Of a stretch of DNA of 64,000 nucleotides, positions 43,201-52,156 are shown piece after piece. How positions within the stretch are numbered: the first letter of the stretch is position 1; each line of letters starts with the position of its first letter. This stretch comes from Nocardia terpenica (GTDB lineage Bacteria > Actinomycetota > Actinomycetes > Mycobacteriales > Mycobacteriaceae). The position numbers and the translations under genes are program-made. The stretch spans positions 1,116,001 to 1,180,000 of the forward strand of contig NZ_JABMCZ010000001.1 in assembly GCF_013186535.1 (NCBI RefSeq), read 5' to 3'. The notes under the pieces are model-generated. The model ran no database searches and was not told the DNA's origin. It saw only the letters and a program-made list of their open reading frames with translations.

Positions 43201-43970
43201 TGCCTGCCGGACAGGGAGATTCGGACGAGGCGCTGGCCTTCGACCCCACCGGGCGGGTGCTCGCCACCGACGGCGGGCCGGGCACGATCCGGTTGTGGGA
43301 CGTCGGCGATCCCGCCGCCCCGCGACCGCTGGCCACCGTCACCGATACCCCGCCACTCGTCCGATGGACCGGGTTCAGCCCGGACGGGCATCTGCTCGCC
43401 GCCGTCGGCAACGACCAGAAGATCCGGCTGTGGGACGTTCGCGACCCGGCCGAACCCCGTGCGCTGCAACCGATCACGACCACCGATTCGGACGGGCTGC
43501 TGTGGGCGGACTTCGCGCCGTCGGGGCAGTTGCTGGCCGTCGCCGGGGCCGGTCACACCGTGCAGCTGTGGCGCGTCGCCGACCCGAACCACCCGGCGCT
43601 GGTCGGCAATCCGCTCACCGGTCACACCGATCAGGTCACCTGGGTGGGCTTCGGCCCGGACGGCCGCACCCTGGCCAGCGCGAGCGACGACGGGACGCTC
43701 CGGCTGTGGAACGTCGCCGACCCCGCGCACGCGTCGGCCCGGGGAATCCCGTTGTCGGCGGGCCACACCGGCCATCTCCTCAACGCGGCCTACAGCCCCG
43801 ACGGCCACATCCTGGCCAGCGCAGGCGACGATCGCGCCATCGGGTTCTCCCTCGACGACACCGACTCGGCCGCCCGGCGCGTCTGCGCCACCACCCGCGG
43901 CGCGCTGCCCCCGGAGCTGTGGCGGCACTACGTCCCCGAGCTGCCCTACCGCCCGCCCTGCCCCGACTAG
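40221..43970 (+). CDS. HTH-nSTAND-WD40 repeat protein
   Basis: A 1249-residue protein. An XRE-like helix-turn-helix (about 14-75: RQLARDAMFSPSALADAASG) is followed by an nSTAND NTPase opened by YVGLAPFQPDDADRFHGRE, with Walker A FGASGSGKSSLLRAG and Walker B LLIVVDQFEELFT. A single TM segment (about 541-563, AVALLTVLALAASGAAVVAF) precedes some thirteen WD40 repeats (about 620-1220) with regular LWD/LWN ends. Such proteins act as signal-sensing switches; some STAND relatives serve in phage defence or developmental control. ATG 40221 has GAGGGGGGCGCG upstream. It is divergent from the cysteine-rich peptide operon and might regulate it. Confidence 0.88.
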   Translation: MPRREQPIRDDGAMARFAIDLRQLRKQAGSPPYRQLARDAMFSPSALADAASGRKLPSLAITLAYVRACGGDTAQWEARWHEVAAESTDAARDTRDGEPPGRESACPYVGLAPFQPDDADRFHGRERLTDEVVSRIRRQRFLAVFGASGSGKSSLLRAGVLPRIRRGDTGRAVNGWPTLLFTPGPHPLEECAAHVAALGSQSAATICRETAENPRAVHLSVLQALATHPDDVDLLIVVDQFEELFTLCDNHGERADFLAALLTAVRAANSRTRVILGVRADFYARCGQHPDLVDALHDAQLLVGPMSTEELRRAVVQPAADAQCTVEGALLARIIADTAGQATVLPLVSHAMRETWRRRRGNSLALAGYEAAGGIRHALAQTAETIYSAMSPPRQRLLRATLLRLVALGEATEDTKRRVAADSLPAEAGPILEELARARLVTLDAGSVEITHEALLQAWPRLRGWLDGDRAGLRTHQQLLDTTAAWIREHRDPGILYRGGRLATAVEWVRNHGDDMLLGGQVRDFLAASARQQRRLIRLRRAAVALLTVLALAASGAAVVAFQQGSNARAQRDRAVAGQVLAEADQMKGRDSALAAQLDLVAHRLSPSAESATALIDSRDTALSTALTAHTGPVYAVAVSPDGHTLATGSGDKTIRLWDITDPGRPRPLGPPLLGHTDWVYWLAFSPDGHTLASASRDRTARLWNVTDPAHPLPWAPPLVGHEGYVFSVSFSGDGRILVTASYDHTLRLWDVADPAHPAPLGPPLVGHTESVASATIGPDGRTVASAGHDHTLRLWNVADPGHPTPWAPPLTAHNAVVYAAAFSHDGRMLASVGDDNTVRLWDIRDPAHPVALAPPLTGSSNTLLAVAFSADDRTLAAGGAENVVRLWNLADPAHPVALGPPLVGHTGMITALAFTPDGQTLVSTGEDATVRLWDVRNPLRPSPIGEPLTGRTAGVTAVAYAPGGRLLASTGRDHTARLWNVADPNHAGLWATVPAGQGDSDEALAFDPTGRVLATDGGPGTIRLWDVGDPAAPRPLATVTDTPPLVRWTGFSPDGHLLAAVGNDQKIRLWDVRDPAEPRALQPITTTDSDGLLWADFAPSGQLLAVAGAGHTVQLWRVADPNHPALVGNPLTGHTDQVTWVGFGPDGRTLASASDDGTLRLWNVADPAHASARGIPLSAGHTGHLLNAAYSPDGHILASAGDDRAIGFSLDDTDSAARRVCATTRGALPPELWRHYVPELPYRPPCPD

Positions 43971-43997
43971 GGGAGCGAGTTCGGCTGCGGCCCGGCG

Positions 43998-45041
<1,044 letters not shown>

Positions 45042-45162
45042 TCACCCGATGCTCCCACCTTATCGCCCGACTCGGGCGCGAATCGCCGGACCGTTTCGTA
45101 CCGGTTCGGCGGCGGCGGAAAATGCGCTGACCGGGCAGAGCCGTTCCGCTACAGTCCGTTTC

Positions 45163-45681
45163 ATGACGTGGACAGCGCCGGAGATCGACCGGCAGGACCC
45201 CAGCGGCATCGCGGGCGAGCGCGCCATGCTGCGGCACTGGCTGGACTACCACCGGCAGACGCTGCTGCACAAATGCGCGGGCCTGACCGGCCAGCAGCTG
45301 GCGCGGCGCAGCGTGGCGCCGTCGTCGCTGTCGCTGCTGGGGCTGGTGCGGCACATGACCGAGGTCGAGCGCGCCTGGTTCCGGATCCGGGCGACCGGCG
45401 CCGACCTGAGCTACCTGTACTGCGTCGGGGACAATATCGATGGCGACTTCGACGATGTCGACGCGGCCGAGGCGGCGATCGACTTCGCGCTGCACCGCAC
45501 CGAGCTCGACCTGTGCGACAAAGCGGTCGCCGACCTCGCGCTCGACCACACCTTCGCCCATCCCCGCTACGGCGAACTCACCCTGCGCTGGGTCTATATG
45601 CACGTGATCGAGGAGTACGCCCGGCACAACGGCCACGCCGACCTGCTGCGCGAACGCATCGACGGCACGACGGGGGACTGA
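45163..45681 (+). CDS. DinB family protein (DUF664)
   Basis: The 172-residue protein is a four-helix DinB-fold protein of the DUF664 type: MLRHWLDYHRQTLLHKCAGL, LLGLVRHMTEVERAWFRIRA with the first metal His, and MHVIEEYARHNGHADLLRER with the two C-terminal His. Members bind a divalent metal and some use bacillithiol or mycothiol as cofactor. It converges with the LuxR-type gene 4 bp away. The substrate is unknown. Confidence 0.87.
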   Translation: MTWTAPEIDRQDPSGIAGERAMLRHWLDYHRQTLLHKCAGLTGQQLARRSVAPSSLSLLGLVRHMTEVERAWFRIRATGADLSYLYCVGDNIDGDFDDVDAAEAAIDFALHRTELDLCDKAVADLALDHTFAHPRYGELTLRWVYMHVIEEYARHNGHADLLRERIDGTTGD

Positions 45682-45685
45682 GGGC

Positions 45686-47959
45686 TCACAGCGCGTGGTC
45701 GCGCACCCAGCCCGCGACCTGGGTCCGCGAGCCGAAGCCCAGCTTGGTGAGAATGTGCTCGACGTGGGTTTCCGCCGTGCGGACGGAGATGACCAGTTCG
45801 GCGGCGATGCGCTTGTTGCTGTATCCGGCGGCGATCAGCCGGGCCACCTCCTTCTCCCGGCGGGTGAGCATGTCCGCGCCCCGGCGCAGGTACGGATCGC
45901 GGTCGATCGGGTCGGGCCGCACCGGTTCCGCGGCGGCGGGTGCGCGCTCGAGCGCGTAGTCGATGGCCGCGGGCAGCGGCAGCGCCGCACCGGCCGCCAC
46001 GGCGGCCCGGAAACCGTCCTCGCCCAGCGCCGTTCGCACCCGGGCGCGCACCTTCTCGCCGACCGCGCCGGTAATGGCCTGCGCCAGCCGCACGCTGCTC
46101 AGCTCCAGGCTCTGCGCCGCGCCCATCAGCCGTGCCGCCCGTACCGGCTCGCCGCGGGCGGCCGCCGACCAGGCCATGCCGTCGAAAGCCGAAGCGAGCC
46201 ATACGCATCGATCGAATTGGGCGAACATCTCGATGGCCCGCCGCAGGAACCGCGCGGCCGCGTCCTGATCCCCGTGCCGCCACCGGTCGATCCCGGCCGT
46301 CCAGTGCGCGAGCCCGCCCATCAGCCGCGGCCCGTGCTCGGCGGTGACGGCCAGCAGCGCGGCCGCGACGGCGGTGGACCGCTCGTCCTCCAGCAGCGTC
46401 GCGCACATGAAACCGAAGGAGAGACTGTCCATTTCGAGCGAGGGCCGCGCGGATTCGCGGGCCAGCGCGGCGGCCTGCTCGCTGAGCGCGAACGCGGTCG
46501 CGGTGTCGCCGTCGGTGAATGCGATCAGCGCGGTCCCCAGCCGCGCCTCGGCCAGAATATCGGCCGCGCCCAACTCCATCGCCAGCGTCCGGCAGTCCTC
46601 GATCAGCCGCGCCGCCGACTCCCGATCCGACAGCAGCGCCGCCAGCGAGGCCGCCGACGACAACGCCCGCGCCCGTTCGGGTGTCGGCTCGGGCGCCCGC
46701 TCCAGCGCGTCGGTCAGCCACCGGTATCCCTCGGACAAGAACCGGTAGTGCTCCCAGAACGGCCGCAGCGCCGTCGCCGTCTCCAACGCCACGGCGGGCG
46801 AGTCGGCCAGCGAAAATTGCAGTGCCGCACGAATATTCGCATGCTCGCGAGAAAGCTGCCGAAACCACCGCAGATCATCACCGCTGCGATAGGCCCGATG
46901 CCCCCGCAACCCCAGCGCACAGTAGTACTCCCGATGCCGAGCCCGCGCCGCCTGCTCGCCCCCCGACTTCACCAGCCGGTCGTACCCGAACTGCCGAATC
47001 GGTTCCAACATGGTGTATCTGGCAACCGCACCGTCATCGCGCCGAATCAGCACCGATTTGTCCACCAGCCCAGCAAGAGTGTCGACCACTGCCTCGGGCT
47101 CACCCACTGCTTCGGCGGCATCGAGATCGAGGCCGCCCGAGAACACCGAAAGCTGTTGCCACAGTTGCTGTTCGGAGGGCGTGCACAGGTCGTAGCTCCA
47201 GCCGATGGCGTCGGCGATGGTGCGCTGACGGGGCGGGGCGGTGCGGGGTCCGGCGCGGAGCAGGCCCATGGTGTCGTCGAGGCGGTCCAGGATTTGTTCG
47301 GGGGACAGGACGCGAAAGCGTAAGGCGGCCAGTTCGAGTGCCAGGGGGACGCCGTCGAGGCGGCGGCAGATGGCGGTGAGCGTGGCGCGGTTGGCGGGGG
47401 TGGCGGCGAAGGCCGGATCGGCCGCGCCGACCCGGGCCAGCAGCAGCCGCAGCGCGTCGCTGTCGTCGGCCGCGACCGGCAGCGGGCGGACCGGCATCAT
47501 CTGCTCGCCCGGCACGCCCAGCACCTCCCGGCTGGTGGCCAGCACCCGCACCTGCGCGGTCGCGGCGACGATGCGGGCCACCAGCTCCGCGCAGGCGTCG
47601 ACGAGGTGTTCGCAGTTGTCCAGGATCAGCAGCAGCCGCCGCGGCGCGAGGAAGTCGAGCAGCCGCGGCAGCGCGGCCGCGGTATCGTCGCGCAGCCGCA
47701 GGGTTTCCGCGACGGCGAGCGTCACCAGCTCCGGGTCGCGCACGTCGGCCAGCTCCACCAGCCACACCCCGTCCGGGAACGCCCGCGCCGTCGCGGCACC
47801 CACCTGCCGCGACAGCCGGGTCTTCCCGACACCGCCCGGCCCCAGCATGGTCAGCACGCGGGTGGCCGACAGCAGATCCCGGGCCTCGGCCAATTCGTCG
47901 TGGCGGCCGATGAAACTGGTGACCTCGGCGGGGAGGTTTCCGAGAACACGCCGAGACAT
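45686..47959 (-). CDS. Large ATP-binding LuxR-type transcriptional regulator
   Basis: The 757-residue protein has an NB-ARC-like ATPase (Walker A MLGPGGVGKTRLSRQV near 38-53, Walker B RLLLILDNCEHL, VLATSREVL), a long TPR-like helical middle, and a C-terminal LuxR HTH (LTRREKEVARLIAAGYSNKR and VISVRTAETHVEHILTKLGF). It probably assembles on ATP and ligand binding to activate genes. It is divergent from the LLM oxidoreductase gene 72 bp away, its likely target. The start follows the family N-terminus (LPAEVTSFIGRHDEL). Confidence 0.9.
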   Translation of the reverse strand: MSRRVLGNLPAEVTSFIGRHDELAEARDLLSATRVLTMLGPGGVGKTRLSRQVGAATARAFPDGVWLVELADVRDPELVTLAVAETLRLRDDTAAALPRLLDFLAPRRLLLILDNCEHLVDACAELVARIVAATAQVRVLATSREVLGVPGEQMMPVRPLPVAADDSDALRLLLARVGAADPAFAATPANRATLTAICRRLDGVPLALELAALRFRVLSPEQILDRLDDTMGLLRAGPRTAPPRQRTIADAIGWSYDLCTPSEQQLWQQLSVFSGGLDLDAAEAVGEPEAVVDTLAGLVDKSVLIRRDDGAVARYTMLEPIRQFGYDRLVKSGGEQAARARHREYYCALGLRGHRAYRSGDDLRWFRQLSREHANIRAALQFSLADSPAVALETATALRPFWEHYRFLSEGYRWLTDALERAPEPTPERARALSSAASLAALLSDRESAARLIEDCRTLAMELGAADILAEARLGTALIAFTDGDTATAFALSEQAAALARESARPSLEMDSLSFGFMCATLLEDERSTAVAAALLAVTAEHGPRLMGGLAHWTAGIDRWRHGDQDAAARFLRRAIEMFAQFDRCVWLASAFDGMAWSAAARGEPVRAARLMGAAQSLELSSVRLAQAITGAVGEKVRARVRTALGEDGFRAAVAAGAALPLPAAIDYALERAPAAAEPVRPDPIDRDPYLRRGADMLTRREKEVARLIAAGYSNKRIAAELVISVRTAETHVEHILTKLGFGSRTQVAGWVRDHAL

Positions 47960-48031
47960 TCCGTCACAGTATCGTGAACGAGGGAACAGACCATAGGTTG
48001 CGCCCAACCCGACGAAGCGAGGAGACCAACC

Positions 48032-48943
48032 GTGCGGATCGGCATCATGCTCGGAGAATCGACCGAACCCGATGCGCTGGAGCGCCTGACCGACGACCTG
48101 CGCCGCGCCGCCGACGCGGGCTTCGAATCCGCCTGGCTCCCGCACACTTTCGGCCTCGACGCGCTCACCGCGCTGGCGCTGGCGGGCAGCCGGGTGCCGG
48201 GCATCGAGCTCGCCACCGGCATCGTGCCCAGCTACCCGCGCCACCCCGGCACGCTGGCCCAGCAGGCCCGCACCACGGCGCTGGCGGTGGGGCCGGGGCG
48301 GCTCACGCTGGGGCTGGGGCTGTCGCACAAGTTCGTCATCGAGGACATGTTCGGCTACGACTTCGACCGCCCGGCGCGGCACATGAAGGAGTATCTGGAG
48401 GTGCTGCTGCCGCTGCTGGCGGGCGAACCGGTGTCCTACACCGGAGAGACGCTGCGCGCCAACCTCGCCCTGACCAGTCCGGACGCCGGGACCATCCCGG
48501 TCGTGCTCGCGGCGATGGGCACCCACATGCTGAAGCTGGCGGGCCGCCGCACCGACGGCACCATGCTGTGGATGACGGGCGCGCGCACCATCGCCGAGCA
48601 CATCGCGCCGACCATCACCGCCGCCGCCACCGAGGCCGGGCGGCCCGCGCCGCGCATCGTGTGCGCGCTGCCGATCCTGGTCACCGACGACTCCGAACGC
48701 GCTCGCGCGCACGCGGCCTCGGTGTTCGAGATCTACGGCACGCTGCCGTCGTACCGGGCGATGCTGGACCGCGAGGGCGTCGCGGCGCCGGAGGATGTCG
48801 CCATCATCGGCACCGAGGAGCAGGTGACCGCGCGCATCCGGGAGATCTTCGCCGCGGGCGCCACCGAATTCGTCGGCTCGATCTTCGCCGGGGGAGACGC
48901 CGCGACCCGCACCCGCGAACTGCTCGTCGGGCTCGCGGACTGA
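48032..48943 (+). CDS. LLM class F420-dependent oxidoreductase
   Basis: The 303-residue protein is a TIM-barrel luciferase-like monooxygenase: MRIGIMLGESTEPDALERLT, GFESAWLPHTFGLDALTAL, then ELATGIVPSYPRHPGTLAQQ and LTLGLGLSHKFVIEDMFGYD. This pattern matches the TIGR03564-type F420 family. It would use F420 to oxidise or reduce an unknown substrate. GTG 48032 follows GAGGAGACCAACC. Two further genes follow at 7 and 34 bp, so it may head an operon, possibly controlled by the divergent LuxR-type regulator. Confidence 0.9.
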   Translation: MRIGIMLGESTEPDALERLTDDLRRAADAGFESAWLPHTFGLDALTALALAGSRVPGIELATGIVPSYPRHPGTLAQQARTTALAVGPGRLTLGLGLSHKFVIEDMFGYDFDRPARHMKEYLEVLLPLLAGEPVSYTGETLRANLALTSPDAGTIPVVLAAMGTHMLKLAGRRTDGTMLWMTGARTIAEHIAPTITAAATEAGRPAPRIVCALPILVTDDSERARAHAASVFEIYGTLPSYRAMLDREGVAAPEDVAIIGTEEQVTARIREIFAAGATEFVGSIFAGGDAATRTRELLVGLAD

Positions 48944-48950
48944 GTCGGCC

Positions 48951-49370
48951 ATGGCACGCCGGGCGCGGGTGCAGGACGTGCACGAGGTGGCGTCGGCCAT
49001 GCCGCACGTCACGGTGGAGTACGGCCCGCAGGACAATCCCGTCTACCAGGTGGGCCGCAAGTCGTTCGTCTTCTTCCGCACCCCGCGCCCGGACGCCGTC
49101 GATCCGGACACGGGGGAGCGGTACGGTGACGTCATCGTGATCTGGGTGCCCTCGGAATCGGACAAACTGGCGCTGGTGCAGGATCCCGATTCACCGTTCT
49201 TCACCACCGCGCACTTCGACGGGCACCTGTCGGTCCTGGTGCGCGGGAGCCGGATTCGCGAACTGGGCCTGGACGAGCTGACCGAGGTGATCCAGGATGC
49301 GTGGCTGTGTCGGGCCTCGGCGGCGCGGGCGCGGCGGTGGCTCGCGGAGCATCGGCTCCGACCGTCTTGA
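48951..49370 (+). CDS. MmcQ/YjbR family protein
   Basis: The 139-residue protein shows the small MmcQ/YjbR fold: DVHEVASAMPHVTVEYGPQD, the strand YQVGRKSFVFFRTPR, VIVIWVPSESDKLALVQDPD, and the closing ELTEVIQDAWLCRASAARAR helix. The family is often called DNA-binding on structural grounds, but its role is unproven. It starts 7 bp after the LLM gene and is probably co-transcribed with it. Confidence 0.85.
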   Translation: MARRARVQDVHEVASAMPHVTVEYGPQDNPVYQVGRKSFVFFRTPRPDAVDPDTGERYGDVIVIWVPSESDKLALVQDPDSPFFTTAHFDGHLSVLVRGSRIRELGLDELTEVIQDAWLCRASAARARRWLAEHRLRPS

Positions 49371-49404
49371 CCTCGAGTACGGTTGATATTTCAGACTCGA
49401 TGAC

Positions 49405-50073
49405 ATGACACAGGCAGCCCCGGAGTTCTGGAACACCGTCTACGACAACGACACCGCGCCCTGGGTGATCGGCGAGCCGCAGCGCGCCATCGTCGACCTC
49501 GAGCGCGACGGCTGGATCCGCGGCCGGGTGCTCGACCCCGGCGCCGGCGCGGGCGAGCACACCATCCTGCTCACCCGGCTCGGCTACGACGTCCTCGGCG
49601 TCGACCTGTCCCCGAGCGCCGTCGACTACGCCCGCCGCAATGCCGCCGCCCACGACGTGCCCGCCGCCCGGTTCCGGGTGGCCGACATGGTGCGGGCGGG
49701 CGAGGATCCCGAATACGCCGCCGAGCTGGGCGAATTCGACACCATCGTGGACAGCGCCCTGTTCCACGTCTTCCTCGACGACCCCGCCCGCCGCGCCTCC
49801 TACGTCAAGGCCCTGCACACCCTGTGCAAGCCCGGCGGCCTGGTCCACATCCTGTCCCTCTCCGACGCCGACCCCGGCTTCGGCCCCCGCATCAGCGACA
49901 CCCTCATCCGCGAATCCTTCACCACCGGCTGGCACCTGGAATCCCTCCACCCCTCCACCTACCGAGGCCGACTGACCCCCGCCCTCCCCGCCGAGGAACG
50001 CGCCACCATCACCCCCAACCCCGACGGCACCGTAGACGTATCCGCCTGGCTAACCCGCCTCCGCCGCCTCTGA
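49405..50073 (+). CDS. Class I SAM-dependent methyltransferase
   Basis: The 222-residue protein has the N-terminal segment FWNTVYDNDTAPWVIGEPQ found in thiopurine- and halide-methyltransferase-like proteins, then motif I VLDPGAGAGEHTILL, motif II LGVDLSPSAVDYARRNA and FDTIVDSALFHVF. It transfers a methyl from SAM to a small substrate. It is third in a possible operon with the LLM and MmcQ genes. The 3' end has many CCC and ACC codons with runs of C. Confidence 0.87.
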   Translation: MTQAAPEFWNTVYDNDTAPWVIGEPQRAIVDLERDGWIRGRVLDPGAGAGEHTILLTRLGYDVLGVDLSPSAVDYARRNAAAHDVPAARFRVADMVRAGEDPEYAAELGEFDTIVDSALFHVFLDDPARRASYVKALHTLCKPGGLVHILSLSDADPGFGPRISDTLIRESFTTGWHLESLHPSTYRGRLTPALPAEERATITPNPDGTVDVSAWLTRLRRL

Positions 50074-50093
50074 CCCCGCCCACCCGCCGGGAG

Positions 50094-50267
50094 ATCCCGG
50101 TGCGTTCCCGTCATAGCCCCGGTGCGCTTCCGTCCTGGTCTCGGTGCGCTTCCGTCCTGGTCTCGGTGCGCTTCCGTCCTGGTCTCGGTGCGCTTCCGTC
50201 CTGGTCTCGGTGCGCTCCGCTCCTGGTCCCGGCGCTTTCCCCTTATGGTCCCGGTGCTTTCCCTCAT
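50094..50267. repeat. 22-bp tandem array leading into palindrome R5
   Basis: Four almost identical copies of GCGCTTCCGTCCTGGTCTCG plus GT, with diverged copies at both ends, run directly into the palindromic pair at 50268. The ends of the array (GGTCCCGG, GATCCCGG) grade into the palindrome arm. Confidence 0.85.
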
Positions 50268-50329
50268 GATCCCGGCGTGCTTTTGGCCGGGATCTCTCGG
50301 TAGATTCCGGCCAAAAGCACGCCGGAATC
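50268..50329. repeat. Palindromic repeat pair R5
   Basis: GATCCCGGC/GCCGGGATC (50268-50294, loop gtgcttttg) and, inverted, GATTCCGGC/GCCGGAATC (50303-50329, loop caaaagcac). It lies between the convergent methyltransferase and PadR genes, 21 bp from the PadR stop. Confidence 0.88.
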
Positions 50330-50350
50330 AAGGGATACGGGGTCGGGCAT

Positions 50351-50923
50351 TCAACTCGCCGGACGATCCCGCAGCACTTGGCTTTCCAGATCCGCGAGCA
50401 ATTCCGCCGCGAAATCCCGTTCCGCCTCGTAGTGCCGGATGCACCAGCGCAGGACGGCGCCGGGGACGGTCGGTTCGGCGGCGGCGGCCGCGGCGTCGGA
50501 TTCGGCGCGGCGGCGCATGGTTTCGGCGTAGGCGATGTGTTCGGAGAGGATGTCGCGGAGGCGGTCCGGCTCGGCGAGGTGGCTCAGCCAGGCGCGCAGC
50601 AGGACGCTGTGTTTGAGGACCGGGGCCTCGACGGGGGAGTGGTTCACCCAGTGCGCCACCGCCTCCCGGCCGCTGGCGGTGATCGAATACATGCGCTTGC
50701 CGCGCAGGCCGTCGTCGGACACCACCGGCCGCGAGGTCACGAAGCCGCATCCCTCCAGGCGCTTGAGCTCGGCGTAGATCTGGCTGAACGACGGGCTCCA
50801 ATAAAACATCTGCAAACTGCCGTCGGCCACCTTCTTCAGGTCGTAGCCGGAGGATTCGCCGGTGTGCGAGAGCATTCCGAGCACGGCCCACGAGGTGGTC
50901 GGCAGATCGGGGCCCGCTGTCAT
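50351..50923 (-). CDS. PadR family transcriptional regulator
   Basis: The 190-residue protein has the PadR winged helix (SWAVLGMLSHTGESSGYDLK, SPSFSQIYAELKRLEGCGFV, RKRM-like wing GLRGKRMYSITASGREAV) and the VirR/AphA-like C-terminal dimerisation helix (WLSHLAEPDRLRDILSEHIA). PadR proteins usually repress a nearby efflux or detoxification gene on binding phenolics. An IS630 element sits 41 bp upstream of the start and separates it from the iclR gene, with which it formerly stood in tandem. Its promoter must lie in the 40 bp left or in the IS end. Confidence 0.9.
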   Translation of the reverse strand: MTAGPDLPTTSWAVLGMLSHTGESSGYDLKKVADGSLQMFYWSPSFSQIYAELKRLEGCGFVTSRPVVSDDGLRGKRMYSITASGREAVAHWVNHSPVEAPVLKHSVLLRAWLSHLAEPDRLRDILSEHIAYAETMRRRAESDAAAAAAEPTVPGAVLRWCIRHYEAERDFAAELLADLESQVLRDRPAS

Positions 50924-50964
50924 CTGGGCACTATATCGCTCGGAATTATGCCGATCGGGACCTA

Positions 50965-52156
50965 GTGCCTTGTCACGCAACCTTCGGTAGGTAATCGGGT
51001 CGCCGGATCTTGGAGCCGACAGCGAAGTTGCGGACAGGTCCGGCGTGCTGGTTACGCCAGCGGATGTAGTCGCCGATGACCGCGTCCTGCTCGTCATGGC
51101 TGCGGTGATCGGTACCGTTCAGCGCGAAGTAGCGCAGGGCGGCGAACTCGCATTCGATGCGGTTCAGCCATGAGGAGTAGGTCGGCAGGAACACCAACTC
51201 GATCTGGTTGGCGGCGCACCACTCTCGCACCTCACGCCGTTTGTGGACCGAGTAGTTGTCGCAGATCAGGTACAACTTCTCGCCCGCCCAGCGGGCCCGC
51301 AAGGTCTTGAGGAAGGCCAGAAATTCGGTCCAGCGTTTGCGGTCACGGATCCGGTAGTACAACTGCCCGCTGCGCAGGTCCAGGGCGCCGAGCATGTGCC
51401 GCACGCCTTGGGTTCTGTTGTAGGTCGCTCGCAGCCGCTTGGGCCGGCGACGCGTGAACCAGCCGCGACCGGGCCGCGGCTGCAGATTCAACGGACCGAA
51501 CTCGTCCACACAGATCACGCGCCCGTCTGCGGGTGGATGGTCGTAGAGGTCGAGCACCCGGTTCATCTTCTCGGTGAACTCGGGATCGTTGCTGGCCTTC
51601 CAGGTTTTGGTAGCCTGCCACGACACCCCACCGGCCTTCAGGATCCTGCGCAGCGTCTCGCGGCTGATTTCGGCGATCCTGTTGACCGCCAATACCTCTC
51701 GCAGTTTCGACAGGCTCCACGTCGTGAACGGCCAGCCTAGATCGAGGGGGCAGCACCGGGCGATCCGACAGATCCGATCACGCATCGCCTGATCGGTCTT
51801 CGCCGGTCTGCCCCCTCTCCATTTTGGGTCGAGCGCCTCGAAGCCCTTCTCGTTGAAATCGTGGATCACTTGCCGCACATACGATTCCGATACTTGCATC
51901 AGCTTCGCGATGAACCCGACCGGCTGATGCTGCGCCGAGGCCATCACCACCACCGCCCGCCGCATCCGCACTGGTTGCTTGCTGCGCCGGGCGATCTGGG
52001 CCAGCTTGCGACCCTCCTGCGGGGTCACCGCTCTGACGAACACATCCGGCTTCCGAGCCACCGGCACCACCTCCGCCAGGCAGCATCACCGGCCGACCAG
52101 TGGCGAGCAACCCGACACCCCGACGATTAACGCATCAACCTTTCCGGACGAGGCAC
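50965..52156 (-). mobile_element. IS630 family insertion sequence, 1192 bp, TA target duplication
   Basis: The element is flanked by TA at 50963-50964 and 52157-52158, the target duplication of IS630/Tc1-mariner transposons. Its ends match as imperfect inverted repeats: GTGCCTTGTC at the left and, read inward from the right, GTGCCTCGTC. It holds one transposase gene. It inserted exactly at the TA of the iclR stop codon. Confidence 0.9.
50973..52070 (-). CDS. IS630 family transposase
   Basis: The 365-residue protein has the IS630 build: an N-terminal helix-turn-helix (GFIAKLMQVSESYVRQVIHD), a linker, and a DDE catalytic domain. Asp lies in VICVDEFGPLNL, the second Asp in LYLICDNYSVHK, and the third acid (Glu) in YSSWLNRIECEFAALRYF. 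It cuts and pastes the element at TA sites. No stop or frameshift is seen, so it appears intact and the insertion may be recent. GTG 52070 or GTG 52067 is the start, next to GGAGGT. Confidence 0.92.
   Translation of the reverse strand: MVPVARKPDVFVRAVTPQEGRKLAQIARRSKQPVRMRRAVVVMASAQHQPVGFIAKLMQVSESYVRQVIHDFNEKGFEALDPKWRGGRPAKTDQAMRDRICRIARCCPLDLGWPFTTWSLSKLREVLAVNRIAEISRETLRRILKAGGVSWQATKTWKASNDPEFTEKMNRVLDLYDHPPADGRVICVDEFGPLNLQPRPGRGWFTRRRPKRLRATYNRTQGVRHMLGALDLRSGQLYYRIRDRKRWTEFLAFLKTLRARWAGEKLYLICDNYSVHKRREVREWCAANQIELVFLPTYSSWLNRIECEFAALRYFALNGTDHRSHDEQDAVIGDYIRWRNQHAGPVRNFAVGSKIRRPDYLPKVA

Noticed and set aside
41391..43928. Long minus-strand open frame over the WD40 region
   Set aside because: It mirrors the WD40 periodicity of the true gene and contains no independent family signal.
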